From the NCBI RefSeq assembly GCF_000497445.1, contig NZ_CM002285.1:6701946-6765945 (forward strand): DNA of 64,000 nucleotides, read 5' to 3'. A program made the translations under genes and the position numbers. Position 1 is the stretch's first letter. The number at the start of each line of letters is the position of its first letter. A model generated the notes under the pieces. The model saw only the letters and a program-made list of their open reading frames with translations. It searched no databases and was not told where the DNA came from. This document shows positions 1 through 9,693 of the stretch, one piece after another. The DNA comes from Streptomyces roseochromogenus subsp. oscitans DS 12.976. Its GTDB lineage: Bacteria > Actinomycetota > Actinomycetes > Streptomycetales > Streptomycetaceae.

Positions 1-105
1 TGGGATGTCACAGACCGGATCCAGCAGCTGATCCGTTCCCAGGCCCAGGTGAACACGGAGGCCCTGGCCGACCCGCACGTCCCGCTGGACGGTCTGGCCT
101 CCTGA
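1..105 (+). CDS. 3' end of an unidentified gene upstream of dnaG (partial)
   Basis: An open frame entering from the window edge encodes about 34 residues and stops with TGA 38 bp before the dnaG start. The tail reads WDVTDRIQQLIRSQAQ followed by a short Pro/Leu-rich end. Third positions are strongly G/C, which supports coding. In mycobacteria dgt (dNTP triphosphohydrolase) sits immediately upstream of dnaG, but the visible residues are too few to assign that here. The short distance to dnaG and shared strand suggest co-transcription. Confidence 0.6.
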   Translation, partial: WDVTDRIQQLIRSQAQVNTEALADPHVPLDGLAS

Positions 106-143
106 GAGCCAGGTGTGTCGGTGCCGCCCCGTAGAATCACCTC

Positions 144-2051
144 GTGGCAGGACGGATCAACGACGAGGACGTGAAGGCGGTACGGGACGCGGTCCCGATC
201 GACGCCGTGGTCTCCGAGTACCTCCAGCTGCGCAGCGCGGGCGGCGGCAATCTCAAGGGCCTCTGCCCCTTCCACGACGAGAAATCGCCGTCCTTCCAGG
301 TCAGCCCGAGCAAGGGACTCTTCCACTGCTTCGGCTGCCAGGAGGGCGGCGACACCATCACCTTCGTGATGAAGGTGGACCACCTCTCCTTCTCGGAGGC
401 GGTCGAGCGCCTCGCCGCCCAGGCCGGCATCACGCTGCGCTACGAGGAGGGCGGGTACAACCCGGCGCACCAGCGCGGCGAGCGCATCCGCCTGGTCGAG
501 GCGCACAAGATCGCCGCGCAGTGGTACGCCGAGCAGCTCGCCACCAGCCCCGAGGCCGAGACCGGCCGGCTCTTCCTCGCCGAGCGCGGCTTCGACCAGG
601 CCGCCGCCGTCCACTTCGGCGTCGGCTACAGCCCGCAGGGCTGGGACCACCTCACCCGCTATCTGCGCGGCAAGGGCTTCACCGACAAGGAACTGCTCCT
701 CTCCGGCATCTCCCAGGAGGGCCGCCGCGGCCCCATCGACCGCTTCCGTGGCCGCCTGATGTGGCCGATCCGGGACATCGGCGGCGAGGTCGTCGGCTTC
801 GGCGCCCGCAAGCTGTACGAGGCGGACAACGGCCCGAAGTACCTGAACACACCCGAGACCCAGATCTACAGGAAGTCGCAGGTCCTGTACGGCATCGACC
901 TGGCGAAGAAGGACATCGCCAAGGCCAGCCGGGCGGTGGTGGTCGAGGGCTACACGGACGTCATGGCCTGCCATCTGGCCGGGGTGACGACGGCCATCGC
1001 GACCTGCGGTACGGCTTTCGGCGGCGACCACATCAAGATCCTGCGCCGCCTGCTGATGGACAACGGCTCGGCCCGCGTGATCTTCACCTTCGACGGCGAC
1101 GCGGCCGGGCAGAAGGCCGCCCTGCGCGCCTTCGAGGACGACCAGAAGTTCGCCGCCGAGACCTATATCGCGATCGCGCCGGACGGCATGGACCCGTGCG
1201 AACTGCGCCTCGCGAAGGGCGACGAGGCGGTGGCGGACCTGGCCGAACCCCGCACACCCCTCTTCGAGTTCGCACTCCGCCAGATCGTGAGCCGCTACGA
1301 CCTGGACACGCCCGCGGGCCGGGCGGGCGCCCTGGACGAGGCGGCGCCCATCGTCGCCCGCATCAAGAACAGCGGCGCCCAGCACGAGGTCGCCGTCGAA
1401 CTGGCCGGCATGCTCGGCATCCTCGACACCCAGTTCGTGGTCCGCCGCGTGGCCCAGCTGGCCCGCTGGGCGAGGGACCGCGGCGGAAAGGCCCCGCAGG
1501 ACCGCCCGCGCGGCGCGGAGCAGCAGTGGCCGGCGCCGACCGCCCGCCCAGCCTCCTCCGGCCCGGCCCTCACCCTGCGCAACCCCGTCTACGCCGCCGA
1601 ACGCGAACTGCTCAAACTCGCCCTGCAACGCCCTGAGTTGGTCTCCCCGGCCTTCGACGCCTACGGCCTGGACGAGTTCACCGCTCCTCCCTATGCCGCC
1701 GTCCGCCAGACGGTCGCCGAGGCGGGCGGCGCCGAGTACGGCGTCCAGGACCCGCAGGAGTATCTGGTCCGGGTCCGCGAGGCCGCGCCCGACGACACCG
1801 TCCGCGCGATGGTCACCGAACTGGCCGTGGAGCCGATCCTGCGGCGCACGGTGGACGAGGTCTACGCCGGCACGGTCCTGGTCCAGATCCGCCGTCGCGC
1901 CGTGGAACGCCGTATCCACGACATCCAGTCCCAGCTGACCCGCCTCGCCACGGGCGGCGACCCCGCCCAACTGTCCGCCGTTCAGAACGAGATGTGGATC
2001 CTCCAGCAGTACGACCAGGCGTTGCGGGAGCGGGGCGCGAAGGCGCTGTAG
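144..2051 (+). CDS. dnaG: DNA primase DnaG
   Basis: DnaG synthesises the RNA primers that DNA polymerase III extends on both strands at the fork. The 635-residue product has the family's full layout. An N-terminal CHC2 zinc ribbon has Cys41, His44, Cys62 and Cys65 (CPFH and CFGC). The catalytic core carries the TOPRIM signature, with the acidic VVVEGYTDVM segment near residue 266 and FDGD near residue 314. A C-terminal helical region, preceded by a Pro/Arg-rich linker, would contact DnaB helicase. The GTG start at 144 places MAGRINDEDV at the N terminus, as usual for actinobacterial DnaG. It is followed by a convergent coiled-coil gene, and no frameshift or missing motif is visible. Confidence 0.97.
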   Translation: MAGRINDEDVKAVRDAVPIDAVVSEYLQLRSAGGGNLKGLCPFHDEKSPSFQVSPSKGLFHCFGCQEGGDTITFVMKVDHLSFSEAVERLAAQAGITLRYEEGGYNPAHQRGERIRLVEAHKIAAQWYAEQLATSPEAETGRLFLAERGFDQAAAVHFGVGYSPQGWDHLTRYLRGKGFTDKELLLSGISQEGRRGPIDRFRGRLMWPIRDIGGEVVGFGARKLYEADNGPKYLNTPETQIYRKSQVLYGIDLAKKDIAKASRAVVVEGYTDVMACHLAGVTTAIATCGTAFGGDHIKILRRLLMDNGSARVIFTFDGDAAGQKAALRAFEDDQKFAAETYIAIAPDGMDPCELRLAKGDEAVADLAEPRTPLFEFALRQIVSRYDLDTPAGRAGALDEAAPIVARIKNSGAQHEVAVELAGMLGILDTQFVVRRVAQLARWARDRGGKAPQDRPRGAEQQWPAPTARPASSGPALTLRNPVYAAERELLKLALQRPELVSPAFDAYGLDEFTAPPYAAVRQTVAEAGGAEYGVQDPQEYLVRVREAAPDDTVRAMVTELAVEPILRRTVDEVYAGTVLVQIRRRAVERRIHDIQSQLTRLATGGDPAQLSAVQNEMWILQQYDQALRERGAKAL

Positions 2052-2067
2052 AGGCGCCTCCGCGGTG

Positions 2068-2427
2068 TCAGTCCTCCGGATACTGCGAGTCCGTGATGCC
2101 AAGGTGACGCAGGATCGCGTCGACCGACATCGTCAGGCTGTCCAGCTTCTCGGTGTGCTTGTCCTGCACCCGCGCCAGTTCGATCTGGCCGGTGAGGAGG
2201 ACTCCCGCAGTCGTGCCGAGCTCCCTGAGCGTCTTGCCGTGCTCGATCTGTGTAGTCCGCAGAGCCTGGAGCAGCTGCATGTCCGCCCTGCGCTGCTCCT
2301 GAAGCGCGGCCACGTCCCGGTCGGAGTTCACAGCGAGATGCCTGGTGGCGGCCTGCTGTTCCACGACCTCGTCCACCCGCGCCTCCAGCGCCTCCAGGCG
2401 CCGCCGCAGCTCTTCCATCTCGCTCAT
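2068..2427 (-). CDS. small coiled-coil protein, function unknown
   Basis: A 119-residue protein, mostly charged helix: MSEMEELRRRLEALEARVDEV opens a heptad-like coiled coil that continues for most of the length (Leu/Val spaced by Arg, Glu, Gln). No transmembrane segment or catalytic motif is seen. The ATG at 2427 is preferred because an AGGAUGGAAGG-like ribosome-binding stretch lies just upstream; a second ATG nine bases earlier (2436) is the alternative. The stop codon lies 16 bp from the end of dnaG, in convergent orientation. A structural or adaptor role is possible, but nothing in the sequence shows one. Confidence 0.7.
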   Translation of the reverse strand: MSEMEELRRRLEALEARVDEVVEQQAATRHLAVNSDRDVAALQEQRRADMQLLQALRTTQIEHGKTLRELGTTAGVLLTGQIELARVQDKHTEKLDSLTMSVDAILRHLGITDSQYPED

Positions 2428-2711
2428 GCCTTCCATCCTGCCCCAAGTCGGTGCGGGCCAATGCCCGCATATGCCAGTCGGATGGTCCAACGAGCTGAGT
2501 AACCGACCGGTCACGGACTGGGCGCCACCTCCGGATCACCTACCGGTCACGGATCGGATGCAAAAAGTCACCGCAAGCCCCTCGTGGCGGGGATGTGTCG
2601 TACTCCACACTGGGGGCGGTGCCCGAGTCCGCGGAGCGCAGGCCGTCGACTCTCCACTCCCGAAACCGCTGCCGCACACCTTCAGCAGTGATCATCCTGG
2701 AGGTCGCCCCC

Positions 2712-3872
2712 GTGCAGACCCAGACCCTCACCCAGACCGACAGTGCCACCGGCGCCACCGCGGACGAGCCGGACGCGGAGCCGGAAGTCCTCGTGGCCGT
2801 GCCCCCGCAGGGCCCCGCAGCCCGGCACCCGGAGACGGTGCCCGCCGAGCCGGCGGAACCGCCCGCGGAAGCGTTCACGGACGAGCCCGAGCAAGCCGGC
2901 GAACCACTGGAGGCCGCCGGGCTCGTCGAGACACCGATTGTGGCCCGGGTCGACACCGGCGGCCCCTCCGCCGACCTGTTCCGCCAGTACCTGCGCGAGA
3001 TCGGCCGCATCCCGCTGCTCACGGCCGCCGAGGAGGTCGAACTCGCCCGCCGGGTCGAGGCCGGCCTGTTCGCCGAGGAGAAGCTGAGCAACACCCCTGA
3101 CCTGGAAGGCCAGTTGGCGCTCGATCTGGACCGGCTCGTCGTCATGGGGCGGATGGCCAAGCGGCGGCTCATCGAGGCCAATCTGCGGCTCGTCGTGTCC
3201 GTCGCCAAACGGTACGTCGGCCGCGGCCTGACCATGCTCGACCTGGTCCAGGAAGGCAACCTCGGGCTGATCCGGGCGGTCGAGAAGTTCGACTACGCCC
3301 GCGGCTACAAGTTCTCGACGTACGCCACCTGGTGGATCCGCCAGGCCATGTCCCGGGCCCTGGCCGACCAGGCCCGCACCATCCGCGTCCCGGTCCATGT
3401 GGTCGAGCTGATCAACCGGGTCGTGCGGGTGCAGCGGCGCATGCTCCAGGAACGGGGGTACGAGCCGACGCCCGACGAGGTCGCCGACCACCTCGACCTG
3501 GCGCCCGAGCGGGTCTCCGAGGTGCTGCGGCTGGCCCAGGAACCCGTCTCGCTGCACGCCCCGGTCGGCGAGGAGGATGACGTGGCCCTCGGTGACCTGA
3601 TCGAGGACGGCGACGCGGCGAGCCCCGTCGAGTCCGCCGCGTTCCTCCTGCTCAGGGAGCATCTGGAGGCCGTCCTGTCCACGCTGGGGGAACGGGAGCG
3701 GAAAGTCGTCCAACTCCGGTACGGCCTCATCGACGGCCGCCCCCGCACCCTGGAGGAGATAGGCCGCCTCTTCGGCGTGACCCGGGAACGGATACGCCAG
3801 ATCGAGTCGAAGACCCTCAACAAGCTTCGCGACCACGCCTTCGCAGACCAGCTGAGGGGCTATCTGGACTGA
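2712..3872 (+). CDS. hrdA: Group 2 (HrdA-like) RNA polymerase sigma factor
   Basis: A sigma-70 family factor that would direct RNA polymerase to promoters resembling those of the principal sigma. The 386-residue product has an acidic, Pro/Glu-rich N-terminal extension of about 85 residues. Region 1.2 follows ([16 protein letters not shown]), then a complete region 2 ([12 protein letters not shown], then [21 protein letters not shown]), region 3, and region 4 with the helix-turn-helix [20 protein letters not shown]. The GTG at 2712 is chosen because GGAGG lies 8 bases upstream; the frame is open further 5' but without a comparable site. The complete regions 2 to 4 and the short N terminus fit the Hrd group. 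The choice of HrdA over HrdC or HrdD rests on length and the dnaG neighbourhood, so the symbol is tentative. Confidence 0.85.
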   Translation: MQTQTLTQTDSATGATADEPDAEPEVLVAVPPQGPAARHPETVPAEPAEPPAEAFTDEPEQAGEPLEAAGLVETPIVARVDTGGPSADLFRQYLREIGRIPLLTAAEEVELARRVEAGLFAEEKLSNTPDLEGQLALDLDRLVVMGRMAKRRLIEANLRLVVSVAKRYVGRGLTMLDLVQEGNLGLIRAVEKFDYARGYKFSTYATWWIRQAMSRALADQARTIRVPVHVVELINRVVRVQRRMLQERGYEPTPDEVADHLDLAPERVSEVLRLAQEPVSLHAPVGEEDDVALGDLIEDGDAASPVESAAFLLLREHLEAVLSTLGERERKVVQLRYGLIDGRPRTLEEIGRLFGVTRERIRQIESKTLNKLRDHAFADQLRGYLD

Positions 3873-3893
3873 GACCCGGACCGAGGAGACGAT

Positions 3894-3917
3894 GGGGGCC
3901 GCCCGTCGGTGGCCCCC
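3894..3917. terminator. Hairpin terminator between the convergent sigma-factor and ABC genes
   Basis: GGGGGCCGCC (3894-3903) pairs with GGTGGCCCCC (3908-3917) around a four-base loop, with one G-U pair. It lies between two convergent stop codons, as expected for a shared bidirectional terminator. No long T run follows, which is common in high-GC actinomycetes. Confidence 0.7.
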
Positions 3918-3923
3918 GTCCGC

Positions 3924-5852
3924 CTAGTCCACCTCGGCCACAGCCTGCGCGAACTGGGCCTTGTAGAGCCGCGCGTACGCACCCTCCGCGGCCAACAGCT
4001 CGGCGTGCGCGCCCTGTTCCACGATCGACCCGTTCTCCATCACGAGAATCGTGTCCGCGTCCCGGATCGTCGACAGCCGGTGCGCGATCACGAACGACGT
4101 CCGCCCCGCCGCCAGCTTGGCCATCGCCTTCTGGATCAGCACCTCGGTCCGGGTGTCGACCGAACTCGTCGCCTCGTCCAGCACCAGGATCGTAGGGTTG
4201 GACAGGAACGCCCGCGCGATGGTGATGAGCTGCTTCTCACCCGCGCTGACCCCCGTGCCCTCGTCGTCGATCACGGTGTCGTACCCGTCGGGAAGCGTGC
4301 GGATGAACCGGTCGGCGTGCGCGGCCCGCGCTGCCTCCTCGATCTCCCCACGGGTGACCTCCCTGGACGCCCCGTACGCGATGTTCTCCGCGATCGTGCC
4401 GCCGAACAGCCAGGTGTCCTGCAGCACCATGCCGATCCCGGCCCGGAGTTCGTCCCGGGACATCCTGCGGATGTCCACGCCGTCCAGGGTGATCCGGCCG
4501 CCCGACACGTCGTAGAACCGCATCAGCAGGTTGACCAGCGTGGTCTTGCCCGCGCCGGTCGGGCCGACGATCGCCACCGTGTGACCGGGCTCCACCGCGA
4601 GCGAGAGGTCCTCGATCAGCGGCTTCTCGGGGTCGTACCGGAAGGACACATGCTCCAGGCGCACCCGCCCGCGCAGTTCGGCCGGCCGCTCGCCCGGCAC
4701 CGGATCCGCCTCCTGCTCCTCCGCGTCCAGGAGTTCGAAGATCCGCTCGGCCGAGGCGACACCGGACTGCACCAGGTTCGCCATCGACGCGACCTGCGTC
4801 AGCGGCATCGAGAACTGCCGCGAGTACTGGATGAAGGCCTGCACGTCACCGATGGAGAGCGAACCGGAGGCGACGCGCAGACCGCCGACGACCGCGACCA
4901 GCACGTAGTTGAGGTTCGACACGAACATCATCAGCGGCTGCATGACACCGCTGTTGAACTGCGCCTTGAACCCGGCCTCGTAGAGCGCCTCGTTCTGCTC
5001 GGCGAACTGCTTCGCCGACTCCTCCTGCCGGCCGAACACCTTCACCAGGGTGTGCCCGGTGTACATCTCCTCGACGTGCGCGTTCAGCTTGCCGGTGGAG
5101 CGCCACTGCTGCACGAAGTGCGGCTGCGACCGCTTGCCGACCCGCGTGGCCACGACGTACGACAGCGGCACGGTGACCAGCGCGACCAGCGCCAGGATCC
5201 AGGAGACGTAGAACATCATCGCGAGCACGCCGATGATGGTCAGCAGCGAGTTGATCAGCTGGCCCATCGACTGCTGGAGGGTCTGCCCGATGTTGTCGAT
5301 GTCGTTGGTCGCGCGGGAGAGCACCTCGCCGCGCTGGCGCTTGTCGAAGTACGACAGCGGCAGCCGCGACAGCTTCGCCTGCACGGACCCGCGCATCCGG
5401 AACATCGTGCGGTTCACGGACCGGTTGACCAGCCTGGTCGCCACCGCCATCAGCAGGCCGGCGACCAGGAACGTACAGAGCGCGAGCAACAGGACGTTCC
5501 CGACGGCACCGAAGTCGATGCCCTTGCCGGGCGTGAAGTCGGTGCTCTGCAGCATGTCCGCGACGGAGCCCCTGCCATGGGCCCGCATCTGGTCGAGGAC
5601 CTGCTGCTTGGTGACCCCGGCCGGCATCTGCCGGCCGATGATGCCGGCGAAGACCAGGTCGGTCGCCTTGCCGAGGATCTTCGGGCCGATCACGTTCAGG
5701 GTCACGCTGACGACCACGCACAGCAGCAGGCCGTAGATCGTGAGCCGTTCCGGTTTGAAGAGGGAGACGAGCCGTTTGCCCGACCCCTTGAAGTCCATCG
5801 AGCGCTGGTCGGGGCCGCCCCCGGCCATCAGGCGTCCCATGGGCCCGGCCAT
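3924..5852 (-). CDS. ABC exporter half-transporter with canonical ATPase site (second subunit)
   Basis: A 642-residue type IV ABC exporter: about six membrane segments followed by a nucleotide-binding domain. The NBD shows Walker A GPTGAGKTT (about residue 427), the signature VSAGEKQ (about 540), Walker B ILVLDEATSSVD with the catalytic Glu (about 555), and the H-loop AHRLS. A Gly/Met-rich N-terminal tail precedes the membrane domain. The ATG start at 5852 overlaps the TGA of the upstream ABC gene by one base (TGATG), so translation is probably coupled and the two products should pair as a heterodimer. The signature departs from LSGGQ, which fits the non-consensus half of a heterodimeric exporter. 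The substrate cannot be read from the sequence; multidrug or lipid export is typical of the family. Confidence 0.93.
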   Translation of the reverse strand: MAGPMGRLMAGGGPDQRSMDFKGSGKRLVSLFKPERLTIYGLLLCVVVSVTLNVIGPKILGKATDLVFAGIIGRQMPAGVTKQQVLDQMRAHGRGSVADMLQSTDFTPGKGIDFGAVGNVLLLALCTFLVAGLLMAVATRLVNRSVNRTMFRMRGSVQAKLSRLPLSYFDKRQRGEVLSRATNDIDNIGQTLQQSMGQLINSLLTIIGVLAMMFYVSWILALVALVTVPLSYVVATRVGKRSQPHFVQQWRSTGKLNAHVEEMYTGHTLVKVFGRQEESAKQFAEQNEALYEAGFKAQFNSGVMQPLMMFVSNLNYVLVAVVGGLRVASGSLSIGDVQAFIQYSRQFSMPLTQVASMANLVQSGVASAERIFELLDAEEQEADPVPGERPAELRGRVRLEHVSFRYDPEKPLIEDLSLAVEPGHTVAIVGPTGAGKTTLVNLLMRFYDVSGGRITLDGVDIRRMSRDELRAGIGMVLQDTWLFGGTIAENIAYGASREVTRGEIEEAARAAHADRFIRTLPDGYDTVIDDEGTGVSAGEKQLITIARAFLSNPTILVLDEATSSVDTRTEVLIQKAMAKLAAGRTSFVIAHRLSTIRDADTILVMENGSIVEQGAHAELLAAEGAYARLYKAQFAQAVAEVD

Positions 5853-7585
5853 CAGGCAGCCTCCGCTTCCGTCAGCTGGGAGAGCACGATCTCCCGGTAG
5901 GTCTCGTTGCCCGCCATCAGCTCCCGGTGCCGGCCGGAGCCGACGACCCGGCCCTCGTCCAGCACGATGATCCGGTCGGCGTCCCGGATGGTCGCCACGC
6001 GCTGGGCGACGATGACGACGGTCGCCTCGGAGGTCTCCCGGCCGAGTGCCGCGCGCAGCGCCGCGTCGGTGGCGTAGTCGAGCGCGGAGAAGGAGTCGTC
6101 GAAGAGGTAAATCTCCGGGCGCTGCACCAGGGTGCGGGCGATGGCCAGCCGCTGGCGCTGGCCGCCCGAGACGTTCGTACCGCCCTGCGCGATCGGCGCG
6201 TCCAGGCCGCCCTCCAGCTTGCTCACGAAGTCCTTGGCCTGCGCCACCTCCAGCGCGTGCCACAGCTCCTCGTCGGTGGCGTCCGGGTTGCCGTAGCGCA
6301 GGTTGGTGGCGACGGTGCCCGCGAAGAGATACGGCTTCTGCGGCACCAGTCCGACCGTCTTCGCCAGCAGCTTCGGGTCGACTTCCTGGACGTCCACGCC
6401 GTCGACCAGGACCTCGCCCTCGGTGGCGTCGAACAGCCGCGGGACCAGCCCGAGCAGCGTCGACTTGCCGCTGCCGGTGGAGCCGATCACGGCGGTCGTC
6501 TCACCCGGCCGGGCCACCAGGTCGACGGCCTTCAGCACCGGCTCCTCGGCACCCGGATAGCGGAAGCCGGCGGCCCGGATCTCCAGATGACCGTGCCGGC
6601 GCAGCTCGACGACCGGCGCCGCCGGCGGCACCACGCTGGAATCGGTCCCGAGGACCTCCTCGATGCGCTCGGCACACACCTCCGCGCGCGGCACCATCAT
6701 GAACATGAAGGTGGCCATCATCACGGACATGACGATCTGCATCAGATAGGCGAGGAACGCGGTCAGGTCGCCGATCGCCATCCCGCCGCTGTCGATGCGG
6801 TGCGCGCCGAACCACACCACCGCGATCGACGACAGGTTCACCACCGTCATGACGATCGGGAACATCAGCGCGAGCATCCGGCCGGTGGCCAGCTGCATCT
6901 CGGTCAGATCGGCGTTGGCCTTCCCGAACCGGCCCTGCTCGTACTCATCGCGGACGAAGGCGCGGATCACCCGGTTGCCGCTGATCTGCTCGCGCAGCAC
7001 CCGGTTCACGGTGTCGAGGCGCACCTGCATCGACCGGAACAGCGGCCGCAGCCGGCGCACGATCAGCGTCACGGAGATACCGAGCACCGGCACGACCGCG
7101 ACCAGCACACCGGACAGCGGCACGTCCAAGCCGAGCGCCATCACGATGCCGCCCACGCACATGATGGGCGCCGACACCATCAGCGTGAACGTCATCAGGG
7201 CCAGCATCTGGACCTGCTGTACGTCGTTCGTCGTACGGGTGATGAGCGAGGGCGCCCCGAAGTGACCCACCTCACGCGAGGAGAAGGACTGCACCCGGTC
7301 GAAGACGGCACCGCGTACGTCCCGGCCGAGCGCGGAGGCGGTCCGCGCGCCGTAGTACACGGCGCCGATGTTGCACACGACCTGCGCCAGCGAGATGCCG
7401 ATCATCAGGGCGCCGAAGGACAGGATGTAACCCGTGTCACCCTTCACCACACCGTTGTCGATGATGTGCGCGTTCAGGGTGGGCAGGTAGAGGGTGGCGC
7501 AGGTCTGCAGGAACTGCAGCAGCACCAGCAAGGCTATGGGTTTCTTGTAGGGACGGAGATAGGTCCGCAGAAGTCGTATGAGCAC
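5852..7585 (-). CDS. ABC exporter half-transporter with degenerate Walker B (first subunit)
   Basis: A 577-residue half-transporter. Six predicted membrane helices run from MLIRLLRTYLRPYKKPIAL onward, followed by an NBD with Walker A GSTGSGKST (about residue 366) and an intact signature VSGGQRQ (about 472). Walker B is IYLFDDSFSALD: the usual catalytic Glu is replaced by Asp497. In heterodimeric exporters of the BmrCD/TM287-288 type, one subunit carries exactly this Asp and its ATP site hydrolyses poorly. The gene is the first of a two-gene operon whose second member overlaps it by one base. About 150 bp separate it from the xylulokinase gene, with no obvious regulatory palindrome. Confidence 0.93.
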   Translation of the reverse strand: MLIRLLRTYLRPYKKPIALLVLLQFLQTCATLYLPTLNAHIIDNGVVKGDTGYILSFGALMIGISLAQVVCNIGAVYYGARTASALGRDVRGAVFDRVQSFSSREVGHFGAPSLITRTTNDVQQVQMLALMTFTLMVSAPIMCVGGIVMALGLDVPLSGVLVAVVPVLGISVTLIVRRLRPLFRSMQVRLDTVNRVLREQISGNRVIRAFVRDEYEQGRFGKANADLTEMQLATGRMLALMFPIVMTVVNLSSIAVVWFGAHRIDSGGMAIGDLTAFLAYLMQIVMSVMMATFMFMMVPRAEVCAERIEEVLGTDSSVVPPAAPVVELRRHGHLEIRAAGFRYPGAEEPVLKAVDLVARPGETTAVIGSTGSGKSTLLGLVPRLFDATEGEVLVDGVDVQEVDPKLLAKTVGLVPQKPYLFAGTVATNLRYGNPDATDEELWHALEVAQAKDFVSKLEGGLDAPIAQGGTNVSGGQRQRLAIARTLVQRPEIYLFDDSFSALDYATDAALRAALGRETSEATVVIVAQRVATIRDADRIIVLDEGRVVGSGRHRELMAGNETYREIVLSQLTEAEAA

Positions 7586-7733
7586 GCTACGTCTCTCGGG
7601 TTCGGCGACAGGGGCTGGTCGGTGTGCCCTTGGCCCCCATCGTCGGACACTCCACCCGCGTTACCTCAACCGAATTAACCCGACAGCCCAGCATCAACCC
7701 GACGGCCCAGCGCTTACGGCCAGGGGCTGTGGG

Positions 7734-9185
7734 TCACACGCGGAACGCTCCCGGGTGGGTCTGCTCCCGCACCGCCACGAACTGCTGCCGCACCGCCTGG
7801 CCCACGGCCAGTTCGTCGCCCGGCTCCAGCACCTGTGCCGCGGCCCCCTGCCAGGCCGGCGGGGTACGCGGATCGAGCGTGCCCTGTGACACACCCAGCG
7901 CCCAGGCCGCCTGCCGGGCCGCGCCGATCGCCGCGTAGTCCGCGGGCTGCGGTACGACGACCTGCGCACCGAACAGCGAGGGCGCCGCGGCCTGCACGGC
8001 CGGCAGCTCGGCGGCCGGGCCCAGCAGGAAGATCCGCCGCACGTCCACGCCCCGCCCGCGCAGCACGTCGAGCGCGTCGGCGAGCCCGCACAGCATGCCC
8101 TCGAACGCGGCTCGCGCCAGATGCTCCGGTTTCATCGACTCCCGCCGGAGCCCGGCGAGCGTCCCGGCGGTGTGCGGCAGACTCGGGGTCCGCTCACCCT
8201 CCAGATAGGGGAGCAGGACGAGTCCATGGGAGCCCGGCGTGGACTTCATCGCCAGCTCGGACAGGCTCTCCAGATCCGGCAGCCCGAGCAGTTCGGCGGT
8301 GCCGCGCAGGGTGCGCACGGCGTTCAGGGTGGTGACGACCGGCAGGTGCATGCCGGTGGCGTCGGCGAGGGAGGTGATCATCCCGGACTGGTCGGCGAGC
8401 GCCTCGGGATGGACGGCCATCACGGACCCGGAGGCCCCGAGCGATACGACGGCGTCCCCCAGCCCGATCCCGAGCCCGAACGCGGCCGCCATGGTCTCCC
8501 CGGTCCCCGCGGAGATGAGCAGCCCCTCCGGGGTCGTACCGGCCGCGTCCGACGGGCCGATCACCTCCGGCAGCATCGCCTGATGGCCGAGTGCCAGCTC
8601 GACCAGGTCGGGCCGGTAGGCACCGGTGGCGGCCGACCAGTACCCGGTTCCGGAGGCACCCCCGCGATCAGTGGTCCGGCGCACCGGCCGCCCGAGCAGC
8701 TGCCAGACCAGCCAGTCGTGCGCCTGCAGCAGTACGGCCGTCCGGCGGGCGTTCTCGGGCTCGTTCTTCGCGAGCCAGCGCAGCTTGGTGGCCGGCTGTG
8801 CGGCCGATGGCACGCACCCCACGGCCTGCGCCCAGGCCTCGCGCCCGCCGAGGGCGTCGATGAGATCGGCGGCCGCGACCTGCGCCCGCTTGTCGCCGCC
8901 GACCAGCGCCGGGCGGACGGTGTTGCCCTGGGCGTCCAGGGGGATCAGCGCGTTCTGCTGGGCCGACACACCGATGGCCTGTACGCCCTCCAGCAGGCCA
9001 CCGCCCGCGGCTTCGCCGAGGGAGAGCAGCCAGGCCTGGGGGTCTATGTCGCTCGGGCGAGCGCCGTCCGGCGTCTCGACCGGATGCGGTGCGTATCCCT
9101 GCCGTAGTACGGCACCGGTGTCTGCGTCGCAGACCACGATGCGTGTGAAGTCCGGTGAGCTGTCCAGCCCGGCGACTATCCCCAT
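7734..9185 (-). CDS. xylB: Xylulokinase-like FGGY carbohydrate kinase
   Basis: A FGGY-family sugar kinase of 483 residues, probably phosphorylating D-xylulose to xylulose 5-phosphate for the pentose phosphate pathway. It opens with the ATPase-fold phosphate-1 motif GIVAGLDSSPDFTRIVVCDA. It has the family's GVSAQQNALIPLD segment, the conserved PATKLRWLAKNEPE stretch, the GASGTGYW region and the adenosine-binding SLGASGSVMAV segment. The ATG at 9185 is preferred because MGIVAGLDSS aligns with the normal kinase N terminus; the open frame extends 17 codons further without similarity. No xylose isomerase or repressor lies next to it, so the substrate is inferred from family resemblance only. Confidence 0.85.
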   Translation of the reverse strand: MGIVAGLDSSPDFTRIVVCDADTGAVLRQGYAPHPVETPDGARPSDIDPQAWLLSLGEAAGGGLLEGVQAIGVSAQQNALIPLDAQGNTVRPALVGGDKRAQVAAADLIDALGGREAWAQAVGCVPSAAQPATKLRWLAKNEPENARRTAVLLQAHDWLVWQLLGRPVRRTTDRGGASGTGYWSAATGAYRPDLVELALGHQAMLPEVIGPSDAAGTTPEGLLISAGTGETMAAAFGLGIGLGDAVVSLGASGSVMAVHPEALADQSGMITSLADATGMHLPVVTTLNAVRTLRGTAELLGLPDLESLSELAMKSTPGSHGLVLLPYLEGERTPSLPHTAGTLAGLRRESMKPEHLARAAFEGMLCGLADALDVLRGRGVDVRRIFLLGPAAELPAVQAAAPSLFGAQVVVPQPADYAAIGAARQAAWALGVSQGTLDPRTPPAWQGAAAQVLEPGDELAVGQAVRQQFVAVREQTHPGAFRV

Positions 9186-9328
9186 ACGGAGAATTTTGCC
9201 GCATCGCCGCGCCGGCTTCGGCCGATGGGCGCCCAATGGGGTGGGAGTGTCTCAGTGTCGGCGGGTGCGGGTCCGTTGTGGCTGGTCGCTCGGTTCCCGC
9301 GCCCCTGGGGAACCGGTGCTCAACCCGC

Positions 9329-9634
9329 TTACGTGTCGCTGGTGCCCCAGTCGTCCTCGGGGGTGCCGTTGAGGTTCCGCTCCCGCAGGGATCGCACCCG
9401 CTGGGCCACGGTCTCGGGGACCCGGTCTCCGACCCTGTCGCTGACCGTGTGGAAGGCCTTGCCTGCGTACTGGCGGCCCTGCTGGGCGGCGCTCTCGGCC
9501 GTGTTGCGGACGGCAGGGTTCTGCGCGATCCGCTGGACGGCCTTCTTCAGCTGCTCGTAGCGCTCGCGTCCGGCCCTCGTGCCGAGTACGTAACCGAGGG
9601 CCAGTCCGGCGACGAACGTGAGCCGGTAGCGCAT
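9329..9634 (-). CDS. YtxH-like small membrane-anchored protein
   Basis: A protein of about 101 residues. It begins with a single membrane segment (MRYRLTFVAGLALGYVLGTRAGRERYE), in which the GxxxGxxxGxRxGRERYEQL pattern is typical of YtxH/DUF-type envelope proteins common in Streptomyces. An amphipathic Ala/Gln/Arg-rich helix follows. ATG at 9634 is chosen because AAGGGTGG lies about 8 bases upstream; a GTG three codons earlier is too close to the purine stretch. Its function is unknown. It lies between xylB and the tRNA genes, on the opposite strand to the tRNAs. Confidence 0.75.
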   Translation of the reverse strand: MRYRLTFVAGLALGYVLGTRAGRERYEQLKKAVQRIAQNPAVRNTAESAAQQGRQYAGKAFHTVSDRVGDRVPETVAQRVRSLRERNLNGTPEDDWGTSDT

Positions 9635-9693
9635 GGCTGCCACCCTTCCCTTGCCTTGGTCTGCGGTGCGACGTGGGCGCCGAGGGTACCGAT

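Noticed and set aside
2682..3836. A 384-codon open frame antisense to the sigma factor
   Set aside because: Mirror of a high-GC gene; no protein motif, while the forward strand encodes complete sigma regions 2 to 4.
3909..7678. Long forward frames opposite the two ABC genes
   Set aside because: They are His/Arg/Gln-rich shadows; the reverse strand carries all Walker motifs and membrane helices.
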